NCBI RefSeq assembly: GCF_003576645.1
Contig: NC_044917.1
Location: forward strand, 18,077,151-18,141,150
Direction of reading: 5' to 3'
DNA length: 64,000 nucleotides
Source of the DNA: Ipomoea triloba
Lineage: Eukaryota; Streptophyta; Magnoliopsida; Solanales; Convolvulaceae
The notes beneath the pieces are model-generated. The model was not told the DNA's origin, made no database searches, and saw only the letters and a program-made list of their open reading frames with translations. The position numbers and the translations under genes are program-made. Position 1 is the first letter of the stretch. Each line of letters opens with the position of its first letter. Shown piece by piece: positions 1-11,297 of this stretch.

Positions 1-423
1 ATGAATATTGTTTTTTGAATAAAGGCATTGTAGACATTGAATTATAAATTAAACAAATGCATATGTATTATTATTATTATTTTTGTAACTACTAATTTAT
101 TTAGTTTAATAAGAGTAATAGAGTGTGGTGCTTACTTTTGAAATACTCTAAGCTATTCGTAGTATATGTTTAATAATTTGCCAACTTTGATTGGGATGAG
201 GTTCAAACCTAAGACCTTATAGAAATTAATGGGTAAGTTAAAAGTTAATGGAAAAAATAATATTTAACGGAAAATTTAACGAATAATCATATAATTAAAG
301 ATAAATTAGGAAATCTCAAGGAAAAATATAAATCTAAACAATTTGAACCATTCATTTGATTTAATAATTTGACGGTCATTTTTTCTACTTATTATAGGCC
401 TAACTTTCTTTGGCTCTTATTAG
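1..423. other. AT-rich sequence, no gene seen
   Basis: Low-complexity AT-rich sequence with stops in all frames. I see no coding potential, RNA gene or clear repeat boundary. It may be the internal region of the Copia element whose 3' LTR starts at 950, but nothing in it proves that. Confidence 0.5.
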
Positions 424-678
424 TATAGAGAATTTCTAAATGGAATCATAGTAAGTCTTCTTGCCAAAACTGACCTCTCTTCTCACAGTGGCCTCACCCC
501 TCTAGAATGCATCGAATGGTGGAGAGATGGGGTAATCGAAGGGAGTTTCATAGGTGAAGCCTTCATCAACTACCTTCACCTTGACGTATCAGATGGATAC
601 CTCGATCTGGTAAATTCCAAAGATCCCATCAAGACGCGAGCAGCTATAAACGAGAAGAGGAAAGCAGACAAGCAGTAA
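424..678 (+). pseudogene. Unrecognised ORF fragment, possibly Copia 3' internal region
   Basis: An open frame of about 84 codons runs from just after a TAG at 421-423 to a TAA at 676-678, with no plausible ATG start. The product contains the segment ECIEWWRDGVIEGSF and ends in a basic, charged tail (KRKADKQ). Its codon composition looks more gene-like than the AT-rich flanks. I do not recognise a family. It lies 270 bp upstream of a polypurine tract and LTR, so it could be the extra 3' ORF that some Copia (Sirevirus-type) elements carry between RNase H and the 3' LTR. It could equally be an exon remnant of an unrelated gene. Confidence 0.35.
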
Positions 679-934
679 GCTCTCGATCTCTATATGCATT
701 CTAAATTCATGTTTTTCTTTACCTTCCTTTAACTTTTCTGCTAATTTATGTAATTGTAAAACATTCCCTTTATCTTAATGTATATATCTTTTGTTGGGGG
801 TGTTGCGTGAGTTTGTTATTCATGTTTTAAGTAGATTAGTTCCCATGTCAAACTTATCATATGCGCTGAAAATAAAATCAAAGTTTATTCTCTTACAAAT
901 CAGCCATATAAGTAAGTATAGTGTTGGCATCATC

Positions 935-949
935 AAAAAGGGGGGAAAT
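935..949 (+). promoter_or_regulatory. Polypurine tract of Copia element
   Basis: AAAAAGGGGGGAAAT directly abuts the TG that opens the LTR at 950. A purine run at this place primes plus-strand DNA synthesis in LTR retrotransposons. It shows that the following LTR is a 3' LTR and that the sequence just upstream is internal to the element. Confidence 0.8.
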
Positions 950-2606
950 TGTTAGGAACATAATGTAATAGGTTTTGATGATACCAAGTGTAATTCATAA
1001 TCCCCTAAGTCTCAAAAGATAGGAAATACTTGTAAGTTCGACAAGTATACTAAGAGCGAAAAATACAACCGGGTTTTTGAGCTCAACTCGGAAAATATTT
1101 AAGCTTAAGGTAAACTTGTTTGAACGTCTTAGAAGTTTCGTGGTGTAAGCTTATCGTTAGACCAGAAGAAGGCACGAGACATCACTGGAGGAATAGGGTC
1201 TGCGAGACATCAACTAAGTCTCGAGACATAAGCAGAGATCGAGAGATGGGATCTCTCGATACATCAATCCAGTTCGAGACATGGGATCAAGACATCGTGT
1301 AGTCGAGACATCAACATTGGTCTTGACAATCTGACACTTCTCCAAAAAGACTGAATGGCGGTTGAGAAGCATAATAAAATAATCTAAGTTTGGAGAAGAA
1401 GAATATCATGGAGATAAAATATTAAGGAGGTGCCGAAAGGAATATTATGAAACAAACGGAAGTGGATGCCACGTCAGAACTCCACAACAAACGGATAGAA
1501 GATGCACTAATCCAAGGACGGTCTTATTCCCTAAAACAAGGATCAATGGGAATATAAAAAGAGTAACTTCTGCCAAAAGAAGTAAGTGGAGCATGGACTC
1601 AAGAATGTGGATTATGGGATATTCACTACAAAACAAAAGGCTCAAGTTATAAGACCTCTACTCCATGAAACATGCTAAATATATGCAAGTCCCATGACTG
1701 GCATGGGAGACAGATTTCAAACGGAATAATTTTCCCTCCAACGGAATTATTCCTCAACTCTCATATATAAGGACGTGAAGACATCAAAGCTTAAAAAAAA
1801 AATAGACATCAAGAGAATTCAAAGCTATCACAAGAGGTGTCTGTTTAAAACGTTCAAGTGCAAGTGCTTAATCAGAAATATCATCCTGATATTTACAACA
1901 GCGAGAAAAACACATCTTAGTGTTTGAGAGAGTTACAAAGCTTAAACCACTATACATCTAGAAGGTGACCGAAGCTGCTCTAGAAGGAAGATTATTCAAC
2001 GAAAGCTTTTGGGTCAGTTTGGAGATCGTTACACTCAACCTGTGACAACCGGAACAACCTTGCTTTGTAGAAGGCAAGAAGAGACGGAGTAACCTGGGAG
2101 CTGTCTTGTGAAGATCCTGAGGCTTGAGGCGGGCTTGGTGATCAAAGCTCAAGTGCTCGAGAGGTGGAGTAACAAGAAGCGGGGCGAAAAACCTGAGGCT
2201 TGAGGCGGGCTTCGTGATCAAAGCTCAAGCGCTCGATATTGTACTAAAAAGGGAAGTTTTAGTGCAATCCTTCTAGGGAGTTTCTAGAAGAAGAGTGGAC
2301 GTAGACGGGTTGGCCGAACCACTTAAAAATCTCTCTCGCATTTACTTTCTGCTTTATCTCTCGCTAACTAACTCTCGTACTGCACTGCATATAATCACAC
2401 CTCTCGAACTAACTCAAACTCGTGCAAATTAAAAGGGGATAACTTTTCCGCTGCGCATAAAACTTTGTCTTCATCTTGTGAGGTATCGGACCTAAACATC
2501 CTAAGTCCAATATCCACGAGAGGTCGAAAAAGATTTGCAAAATCTTATACAAGTCTATTCACCCCCCCTCCCCTCTAGACTTGTACCCATCCCCTTGGGA
2601 CCAACA
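950..2606 (+). mobile_element. Copia 3' LTR (copy 1, truncated element)
   Basis: A 1657-bp LTR that starts TGTTAGGAACAT and ends GGGACCAACA, colinear over its length with the solo LTR at 3386-5062. A polypurine tract lies immediately upstream, so this is the 3' LTR of an element whose 5' part is missing or decayed. Visible promoter parts are a TATA-like ATATATAA at about 1763-1770 and a cluster of TCGAGA words at about 1200-1310 in U3. The C-rich U5 end resembles Sirevirus-type Copia LTRs (family assignment is inference). The sequence right after the LTR is a (TG)n tract, and no target duplication can be matched. The reverse-strand open frame at 1958-2221 is not treated as a gene. Confidence 0.85.

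Positions 2607-2650
<44 letters not shown>
2607..2650. repeat. (TG)n-(TA)n microsatellite
   Basis: A compound dinucleotide tract, TG repeats followed by TA repeats, starting exactly at the end of the Copia LTR. Confidence 0.9.
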
Positions 2651-2654
<4 letters not shown>

Positions 2655-3380
2655 GACAATATAATTAGATATAGTTATTACAAAATACAAAAATTAATTA
2701 TTTAAAACATATATTACTTATGAATTAAGAATGAAATAAATAATTAAATAAAAAAAAACAAATTATGCGTGCTACCTGCGGCAAGGATAGCATTGTCGTT
2801 TTATTCTTCTTCCCAAACCCTAGTCCTAAACCAATTTAAACAGAGGAGAATCGATACGAGGGAAACCATAAATGCATTACTACTAGAACTAATATTTATC
2901 ATGTATGTAAAATATTTATTGTACAACCTTTAAATATATTAGAACTAATACAAATTTACAATTAATTTCTTTTTCTACACTCAACCTGCCTGGATTAAAG
3001 GGAATATCAACATTAATCTTGACAACAAAAATAATTGGTATGTATAGGATGTAGCCATTGTTTAAAAACGTTTATGTACAAAGTGACCAACTATTTAGCT
3101 GCATGCATGCATTGTGGTGAAAAGGCAGCAGTGGATACTCCAAGATTAGTATCAATTCAACAAAAACAAACACACACATGCACACACATACACACACAAA
3201 TCAAGTACTACACTCATTCATACTAATTTCAAAAATATGAACTTTAAAATGAACCGGTGGAAAATGATTGCGAAAACTGTTCATGAAACTAGACATATTG
3301 CAGCATTAATATTAATTTGGATTACCTATAAAGACATTGTTGTTACTATCAAGTAAACAAGTTATGAAACAAGAACAAAA
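2651..3380. other. AT-rich spacer with (CA)n patch
   Basis: Intergenic sequence between two LTRs of one family. It contains a short CA-rich stretch at about 3167-3200. The word around 2652-2700 (ACAATATAATTAGAT and following bases) recurs in diverged form near 8415 and 8630, which suggests old dispersed repeat material. No gene is seen. Confidence 0.5.
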
Positions 3381-3385
3381 GGTAC

Positions 3386-5062
3386 TGTTAGGAACATCAT
3401 GTAATAGGTTTTGATGATACCAACTGTTAAGTAAGAATCCCCAAGTCTCGATACATAGGCAAAACAATGTAAGTTCGATAAGTAAACTAAGAGCGAAAAT
3501 ACAACCGGGTAATTTGAGCTCAACTCGGGAAATATTTAAGCTTAAGGTAAACTTGTTTGAACAACTTAGAAGTTTTCGTGTTGTAAGCAAACAGATAGAT
3601 CAGAAGCAGGCACGAGACAACTCTGGAGGAATAAGGGTCTACGAGACATCAACTAAGTCTCGAGACACAAGCCAAGTTCGAGAGGTAAGGACCTCTCAAT
3701 ATACCTATCGAGTTCGAGACGTAAAGAATATTCGAGAGATAGACCTCTCGATTCATGGGATTGAAACATCAAGTGGTCGAGACATCTTTTATGGTCTCGA
3801 TAAACCGGCACTTCTCCAAGAGGCTGAATGTTAGCCAACATATGCAGATAAAATACTCTAAGTTTGGAGAAGAAGAATATCATGGAGATAAAATATTGAA
3901 GAGGTGCTGAGCGGGAGGTTTCAAATGGACGGAAGTGGATGACACGTCAGACCTCCACCACAAACGGTCAAGAAGTGCACCAATCCTGAAGTGGTCAGAT
4001 TCCCCAAACAAGGAATGATGGGAACATAAAAAGAGAAACTTTATCCAAAAGAAGCAAGTGAAGCATGGACTCAAGAAAGTGGAATATGGAATATTCACTA
4101 CAAAACAAAAGGCTCAAGTTACAAGACCACTACTCCATGAAAAATGCTGAAATTGTGCAAAGACCCATGTTCGGCATGGGAGACCAATTTCAAACGGAAT
4201 AGTTTTCCCTCCAACGGAACTATTCTTCTACTCTCATATATAAGGACGTAAAGACACAGAAGAAAAAAGGGGTTAAAAAGGAAAGGGTTGTGAAAGAGGT
4301 GTCTGATAAAAACGTTCCAGTGCAAAGTACTTAACTTGGAATATCATCCTGATATTCAATACAGCGAGAGAACACATCTTAGTGTTCGAAGAGAGTTACA
4401 AAGCTAAACTGTCATACATCCAGAAGGTGACCAAAGCTGTTCTACATCAAAGTTGATTCAACGATAGCTTGTGGTCAGATTGGAGATTATTACATTCAAC
4501 TGTGACTATCAACAACGTCTTGCTTTGGATTAAGCAAGGGAGGTGGAGTATCCTGGCTGCTGTCCGAGCGAAAGAAACCTGAGGCTTGACGCGGGCTTGG
4601 TGATCAAAGGTCAAGTGCTCGAGAGGTGGAGTAACTGGAAGCGGGGCGAAAAACCTGAGGCTTGAGGCGGGCTTCGTGATCAAAGCTCAAGCGCTCGATA
4701 TTGTACTAAATAAGGGAAGTTTTTAGTGCAATCCTTCCAGGGAGTTTCTGGAAGAAGAGTGGACGTAGGCGGGTTGGCCGAACCACTTAAAAATCTCTCT
4801 TGCATTTACTTTCTGTTTTTATCTCTCGCTAACCTCTCGATTGCACTGCATATAAACGCACCTCTCGAACTAACTACTCGTGCTAACTAAAAGGGGATAA
4901 CATTTCCGCTGCGCATAAAACTTTGTCTTCACCTCGTGAGGTATCGAACCTAAACATCCTAAGTTCAATACACACGAGAGGTCGAAAAGATTTGCAAAAT
5001 CTTATACAAGTCTATTCACCCCCCCCCCTCTAGACTTGTACCCCATCCCCTTGGGACCAACA
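3386..5062 (+). mobile_element. Copia solo LTR with intact target-site duplication
   Basis: A 1677-bp LTR (TGTTAGGAACAT...GGGACCAACA) flanked by perfect 5-bp direct repeats GGTAC at 3381-3385 and 5063-5067. No internal sequence lies beside it, so this is a solo LTR left by LTR-LTR recombination. It shares the layout of the copy at 950-2606: TCGAGA-rich U3 at about 3655-3810, a TATA-like ATATATAA at about 4235-4242, and a C-rich U5 tail. Small indels separate the two copies. Open frames inside it are not treated as genes. Confidence 0.93.
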
Positions 5063-5067
5063 GGTAC

Positions 5068-6808
5068 TACTTATTAACCTTCTACAAATAACTCAATTGA
5101 ACACGACACATTACCAATAAATAATTAAAAAGAGAAAAGAAAAAAGAAAACATGTACAGAAGATGAAAACAATGACAATGCTACCCAAAAGAGAATTAAA
5201 AACACTTGGAGAAATTCAAACCAAAAGTAGTATTTATTTAGAATATCATTTTTAGACAAGTATTTAGACTAGTTTTCTTTTTCTTTTCTTTTTTACAAAA
5301 TTGCACACATTTATTTTAGTGACAATTATAATCAATCTCTCATATATTATCTTGCATTCATGTACTTTGAATTACCGATTTAAATAAACAAATTCAACAT
5401 TTAATTACATATGCATCATGACTGGATTTTAAGGCGTGCAAGATGGGAAACAGCATAGGGCCTCAATTTTTAAAGGGCCTAATATTTATTTTTGACGACC
5501 AAGCTACTTAAGAAATTAAAAAAAAACTACAATTAATCCTAAAACACATAAGTTTTATCCCAAATCACTTCCCTCTCATAATAATTTGGACCTAATTAAT
5601 TGAACATGGCAAAATCATTCTGTTTATCCAATGGCATAGATGATGTCTCAAGCCTTTAATATGCAGAGATAACTTGAAGTATAAATAATATATTTTACGT
5701 ATTGGTTTTAAAGATTGCGCTTATACTTTTGGTATGACCTTATTTATTTATAAGAACAGAGCCAGAAAAATTCAAACATTGATCCCGATATGTATGAACA
5801 TCTCCTATATAATCTTGCATTGATATACTTTGAAGTACTTATTTAAAAATAAATATTGGACATTATCGTATTTGCGTAATGCGCGTAACAACTAGTGTGT
5901 GTGTATATATAAAATTTATTGACAAAAATTGATGGGGTTGAGGCTTGACACATCCTATCATTGAAATACGACGTAGAACTACACCGTATTAGTTATAGTT
6001 TTTGGTGGTAGGCATTTTATCTTGAAAATTGATATTAGAGCATATTTTATAATAGAATTAATTTGTTCTACTTAATTGATAAAAATATCTACTCGAATTT
6101 ACTTATGTTATTCCCCATGTTGCTAGACAATTAACATTCTTTTTTGAGTTTTTATATAGAGTTAATTCTACTGGAAGTCTTTTGTCTTTGTTAAGAATTT
6201 TAAATTTAATCTTAGAATATTGTGTTTGCTGTTTAACATCTCAGACTGTCGTTTATGCCTATACTTTTAACCAATGCTAAGTGTCAAATATTATTCTTGG
6301 TACATGCTCTATTTTATTAGAGAAAGAAAATGAAAAGAAAAAATGGAATACAAAATAGAGTAAGTGGAGTACAGCTCTTACCAATTTTATTTTAAAAAAA
6401 TTTAAAATTGAGAATTTAATATGTAATTTTGTGTATTATGAAAATTAGTTCTAATTATATTATCGAACTTAAAAAGAAAATTTATGATATTATTATTACT
6501 TGTTTTGCAAATTCTTTAAAAGTCATACCATATATGACAAATGTATAATAATAAAAAAAAAGTCAAATCATTATACATTCTAATAATTACATCACAATTC
6601 TTTTCCAACGTGTGATAATTTAAAGATCTCTTTTATTTGAATAATAATGAATTCCAATTTCTTTTTTGTTTTATAATAATATAATATTTTTAAAAAATTA
6701 TTTTGTGCTACTAAAAATTTCAAATTAAACCCACGAACAAAATATTACAGATATAAAATTAGATTAAGATGTTCTAATCACAATCTAATAACAAGTTTTT
6801 ATGCTCTT
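5068..6808. other. AT-rich intergenic region, nothing recognised
   Basis: About 1.7 kb of AT-rich sequence with homopolymer runs and stops in every frame. I see no gene, RNA or bounded mobile element here. Confidence 0.5.
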
Positions 6809-6817
6809 TTAAAAAAA

Positions 6818-8404
6818 GGGTATATCACCTATTTGGTCCCTCAATTATTCGCGGATTGTCAATGTTGTCCCTTAACTCCGTAATCATCAATTTGACCCCT
6901 GAAATAAAATAAGATTGGTCAATTAAACCCTTCCGGCCGTATTCCGGTGAGAACTCCGATTAAGCAGAGGTAATTTTGGTCATTTCATGGGAACGAACGA
7001 TGGACGAACAGTCCCAGAAATCTCATCTCATCTGCTCTAAAATCTAGAGAGAAATTGCGAGAGTCCGAGAGTGCTGAGAGGGACGAACAATTGTGTTTCT
7101 CTCACTATATGTATAGCTGGATTGTGTATGTAAACCCTAATTAGGAAGGGAGATTGCTAGAGTGGTGAGAGGGAGGTAGGCGATGGTGCAGAGGAAGAAG
7201 CGTGGAAATCGAGGTGAAAATCGAAGGCTAAAAAACCCTAGCTTGAAGCAAAAGACTTGAGGTGGGAATGAGAATCACAAATCGCTGCCGCCGTCGAACG
7301 TCGAAAACAGAGTGCGCTTGAGTTTTCTTTTTCACCATATGAGAGGTGAAAAATAGAGATTTTTTAAAAGTGACATTGCTTGAATTAACCTTTTCTCCTT
7401 TGCGTCTTGAGTACTGATTTCTGGGTAGGTTCAATGCACCTCAAACATCATTTTGATAGTCAAACCCTTTTATATGTGTGAAACTTTATGTTGATGCAGG
7501 GTTCTCATTATTTATCGAGGTGGATTCATTATATTGTGGGCAGTTCAAGAAAGCAAAACCATCTTTACAACTGGAGGAAATGCACAGCAATCTGTAAATC
7601 ATGAGGCAAAAGAGTCCGCTCCTGAATGTCGAAAATAGAGTGTCGGCATAGTGTAAAAAGTGTAAGATTGTTCATACTAAATGAAAATAAGCTGGAGAAA
7701 GAGAAAAAAAAACACTAAAATCGAAAATCAATTCCGTGTTTTGATTGTATTTGATCTCCTTGTGCTATAAGACAATGGTATTTGTTGCGACCTCAAACTG
7801 AATTCAGAAGAATAAGCAACAGGCATATGAGAGACGAACAGGAAACTCCGGCGACCATTTATACCACTCCTATTGCATTCTCCCATGGCTGTCTTTGCGC
7901 AAATCCGGCCCCCGTTTGCCGCTACCAACTCTCCACCGACGCCCCAAACATCGGCGACTTGAACACCACCAACCGCCCTTCTTCAAACGAATAACAACCA
8001 CCTTCCGATGACGAGACCGTGGCACTAACAATATAGATGTTACCCGGCAGCGGGTTCGCTGTGGGGCAGTTTTCCTGTGGGAGAAGAGAGCTTCCTGTTG
8101 TGTACAACAATGGAGTTCCAATGAGGATTTCTCGGGGGACTAGAGGCGAAGTGGTGGGGTTAGAAGAGCATTGGTTATGACTCTGGCTCAGGTGGTGCTA
8201 TTTCTTCCGGTGGTGTGATGACGAAACAGAAGCAAGTAAAAGACTAAATTACCCCTGCTTAATCGGAGTTCTCACCGGAATACGGTCGGAAGGGTTTAAT
8301 TGACCAATCTTATTTTATTTCAGGGGTCAAATCGATGATTACGGAGTTAAGGTACAACATTGACAATCCGCGAATAATTGAGGGACCAAATAGGTGACTT
8401 ACCC
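6818..8404. mobile_element. Mutator-like element with long TIRs, possible Pack-MULE
   Basis: A 1587-bp element whose ends are inverted repeats of about 160 bp (about 6818-6979 and 8244-8404) with only a few mismatches by eye. They open GGGTATATCACC on the left and, read inward, GGGTAAGTCACC on the right. Flanking 9-mers TTAAAAAAA (6809-6817) and TTAACAAAA (8405-8413) match at 8 of 9 positions. A 9-bp duplication plus long TIRs is the Mutator superfamily signature. No transposase is visible, so the element is non-autonomous. Its interior, mainly about 7780-8200, is clearly more GC-rich than the surroundings and carries overlapping open frames on both strands, as expected of a captured host gene fragment. 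I cannot name the donor gene. Confidence 0.88.
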
Positions 8405-8568
8405 TTAACAAAAATATTTAGACAATGTAATTAGGTATAATTATCACAAAATACTTTTTTTTTTTGAAATAATCACAGAATACATTAAACGTATATATAT
8501 AATACTCGACGAATTATAAAAATCAAATTTAGATATATTATATAATCAGAATCTAATTACAAGCGTTT

Positions 8569-8734
8569 ATGGTTTCTTTTTTAAATATTTCAATAATATA
8601 ATTAGATTATGGTTTCTTTTTTAAATATTTCAACAATATAATTAGATTATAGTTATTATAAAATTCAAAATTTAATTATTTCCGTAATATTCAAAATTTA
8701 ATTATTTCCGTAATATTCAAAATTTAATTATTTT
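8569..8734. repeat. Two short AT-rich tandem repeats
   Basis: A 40-bp unit containing GGTTTCTTTTTTAAATATTT occurs twice at about 8569-8650. It is followed by a 26-bp unit (ATTCAAAATTTAATTATTTC plus six bases) in about 2.8 copies from 8663 to 8734. They lie directly against the broken 5' edge of the Tat fragment. Confidence 0.85.
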
Positions 8735-8735
8735 T

Positions 8736-9536
8736 GCGCTCAACCTCGGCAGGAGCAAGCCTCGCGTATAGAGCAATACGGGGAGACTCGTGGACGACCC
8801 TCGGGCTCCCACAACAGTGAGATGGAGCAGTTACGTAGGCGGATGGACTAGCTCCAGCGTAAGTTGGAAGCGCGAGAAGGGTCCCCGGAGCCTCAGGAGG
8901 TGTTGACCTCCCCATTCACCGACGATGTCATGGCGGAACCGCTACCGAGGGACTTCCGATTCCCAACCATCAAGGCTTATATGGGGTCGGCCGACCCCCG
9001 AGCCCACCTCCACAGGTATCGAGCCGCCATCATGATGGAGGGTGCAAGTGACGCCCGCATGTGCCGAGGTTTTTTCTCGACCCTCGACGGCCAAGCGCAA
9101 GACTGGTTCACTTCTTTGCCCGAGAAATCCATCTCAACCTTCGTGGATCTCTCGGAAAAATTCTTGACATACTACGCCGGCAGCATCCCAAAGAAGAAGC
9201 AATTTGCCAATATGTGTAAGCTGGAACAGTGGAGCACGGAAACATTGACTGACTACCTCATCAGGTGGAAGAAGGAGGCGAGGTTAGTGCAGAATTTCGA
9301 TGAGAAGGCGGCCACACCGATCTTCACTGTTCCAAAATCGCCCGAAAACGTATGCGGCGTTGCTGGACCGAGCGGCGAGGTTCGCCGAGGCGGAGTAGGA
9401 TGAGAGGAAGAAGAAAGAGGAGGAACGAGGCCGAGGTCGAGACAAGGCACCCTAAGAGGAACGCCGGGCTCCAAGGCCCCCGCGCCAAGGGCCCCGGTTA
9501 GCTCCCCTTCGTTGCCTGACCCCCCTAACACATCCG
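8736..9536 (+). pseudogene. Tat-type gag, broken by stops and a frameshift
   Basis: The conserved retrotransposon gag region (EPLPRDFRFPTIKAYMGSAD, then GFFSTLDGQAQDWFTSLP and later KQFANMCKLEQ) is readable from about 8800 to 9330. It matches the plant Gypsy capsid domain, which assembles the virus-like particle. The frame has an in-frame TAG near 8848 (after RRRMD). Around 9335 the expected continuation (KTYAALLDRAARFAEAE) moves to another frame, and more stops follow before the next open frame. The N-terminus is cut off by the left breakpoint. Not functional. Confidence 0.82.
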
Positions 9537-10869
9537 GTGAGCGCTATTCTGGAGCATGCCGAGGTCATGGGCATCGTATCATACTCTGATGAGTGTTTGA
9601 AGGTGTCGCCAAACGCGGATCCGAATAAGTATTGTCGTTTCCACAGACAGCAAGGATATGACACCGACGAGTGCATGGTTCTCAAGAGACAGATCGAGGA
9701 GCTAATCCAAAGGGGCTACCTTGGTCAGTACGTTAAGAGGTCGGGGCAAGGCCGACCTCAAGGCTCGGGCAACGTGTGGAAGAAGAAGGGTGGCTCCAAG
9801 CCACCCGCCTCTAGGTCGTGTAAGAGGGAGCTCGGCCAGCTCACTGAGGAGGAGGAGAAGGAGTCGGACGAGCCCCACCCTCAAAAGAAGCAGGTCATCC
9901 ACGTCATCTTCGGAGGCCCCGAAGGGGGAGACACACAATCAGAAAGGAAGAAATGGGCCCGGAACCTTTATGTGGGGGAGGTCGTCCGCCAACCGCATGA
10001 GAAAAAGCCGAGGAGAGAATCTATTACCTTCACAGACGAAGACCTCCCAGACGGCCCTTTACCGCATCGCGATGCCTTGGTGATCACCTTGGACATCAAC
10101 AACGTCATCGTGCACCGGGTACTGGTGGACACGGGGAGCTCGGTGAACGTCATGTACTATGACACGTTCACCAAGCTCGGCCTATCAAGGAAACAATTAA
10201 CACAGGTGAGAACCCCGCTGTCCGGGTTCACGGGAGACTCCATCGAGACAGAAGGTTCTATCAGCCTCGAGGTGGAGATAGGCACCCAGCCACAAGTCAA
10301 GAGGTGGGAGGTCGAGTTCGTGGTCGTCAAGATCGAATGCGCGCACAACATCATTCTTGGCCAACCCGCCTTGGAAGACCTCCGGAGCATAATATCTATA
10401 GAACACCTATGTTTGAAGTTTCCCACCTCGACCGGGGTCGGGGTGGCGAGAGGAGATCAGAAGGTTAGCCGAAGCTACTATTTGAAAGCATGTCGCCAAA
10501 TCGGCATAAGGGACTTCCAGGTCCATACTATCGGCGAGAAGGCGTTACAAGGCGAGGAGGGTCGGCCCCGAGCCGAGCCCATAGTAGAGACCGAGGAGGT
10601 CGTGCAGGACCTCGGCCGCCCCGAGAGGGTCATCAAGGTCGGGACGGGGTTGCCGGCCGACCTCCGGGGTCGGATCATCGAGGTCATCCGGCGCTTCAAG
10701 GACGTGTTCGCATGGGGCCCCGAGGACATGTCGGGGCTCGACCGCGAAGTGATCACTCAAAAATTGGCGGTAGACCCCACCGTCAAGCTGGTGCAACAAA
10801 AGAAGAGGTACCTCTCGGCGGAGAGGCGCGATTTTGTGAAGAAGGAGGTCGACACCCTCCTCGAGAAAA
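9537..10869 (+). pseudogene. Tat-type nucleocapsid, protease and RT start, truncated
   Basis: An open frame of about 445 codons. Residues 31-61 hold the Cys/His segment typical of Tat elements (KYCRFHRQQGYDTDEC). An acidic stretch follows, then an aspartic protease with the active-site DTGSSVNV at residue ~198. From residue ~390 the frame enters the conserved lead-in to reverse transcriptase (VFAWGPEDMSGLD). The element breaks off before any catalytic RT motif, and the last codons and stop (10871-10880) come from the neighbouring Athila LTR. The frame may begin upstream of any ATG because it is part of a polyprotein. No function is expected. Confidence 0.85.
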
Positions 10870-11283
10870 GGGAAAACTAAAATTCTGGAATCCTCTTTTG
10901 AAAATTCATCAAACGGGTTTAAATAGTCTCCGAAATGACAACCCTAGCTCAAATTCGCGCATTGCAGTCTCCACGCCTCTCACACGCCTGTGAGCGTGCG
11001 TGGGGAGCTTCTGGAAAGTTTCCACGCTTGCTCACACGCGTGTGGCCTTCCAGATTGGTCCTCCGGGGCTCCGCTCTTGCCTGGTTTGCTCTTAAAGCTC
11101 ATCTTTTGGTCCTATTCACTCCCGGGGCTCCTATTTTTACTTCTTTTAAGCTAAAAGTAGCTTCCGTGCATCAGTTAATGATTTTCAAGCATTTACGCAC
11201 ATAATTTACCAAATAAGGATGTTATAGACGCGATAAAACACCCTAAAATATGCCTGAAATAAGGGTATCTCGGAGTCTTATCA
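10864..11283 (-). mobile_element. Athila 3' LTR, truncated
   Basis: About 420 bp matching the distal part of the LTR at 15818-17139, including the segment with inverted CACACGCGTGTG-like words. The outer ~900 bp are missing because the LTR stops at the junction with Tat sequence. Both sequences at the junction contain GAAAAGG-type words, suggesting a microhomology-mediated deletion (inference). Confidence 0.85.
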
Positions 11284-11297
11284 AATTTTCCACAGTT
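11284..11297 (-). promoter_or_regulatory. Athila polypurine tract candidate
   Basis: Read on the minus strand, AACTGTGGAAAATT sits immediately before the TGATAAG that opens the 3' LTR, which is where the plus-strand primer should be. Four similar GTGTGGAAA words lie further into the internal region (12471-12762). Confidence 0.6.

Larger units (their letters stand above)
8736..10869 (+). mobile_element. Truncated Tat-type Gypsy element (gag to start of RT)
   Basis: A GC-rich block in an AT-rich neighbourhood that holds Gypsy gag, nucleocapsid-like, protease and the beginning of reverse transcriptase, in that order on the plus strand. Both ends are broken: the left abuts AT tandem repeats, and the right joins the LTR of the Athila element at about 10864-10870. 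The catalytic part of RT, RNase H and integrase are missing, and no LTR is present. Confidence 0.85.

Noticed and set aside
1958..4683. Similar reverse-strand open frames at 1958-2221 and 4447-4683 starting MITKPASSLRFFAPL
   Set aside because: They lie at the same place in two LTRs of one Copia family, so similarity follows from LTR homology. There is no known domain, and the frames diverge after indels.
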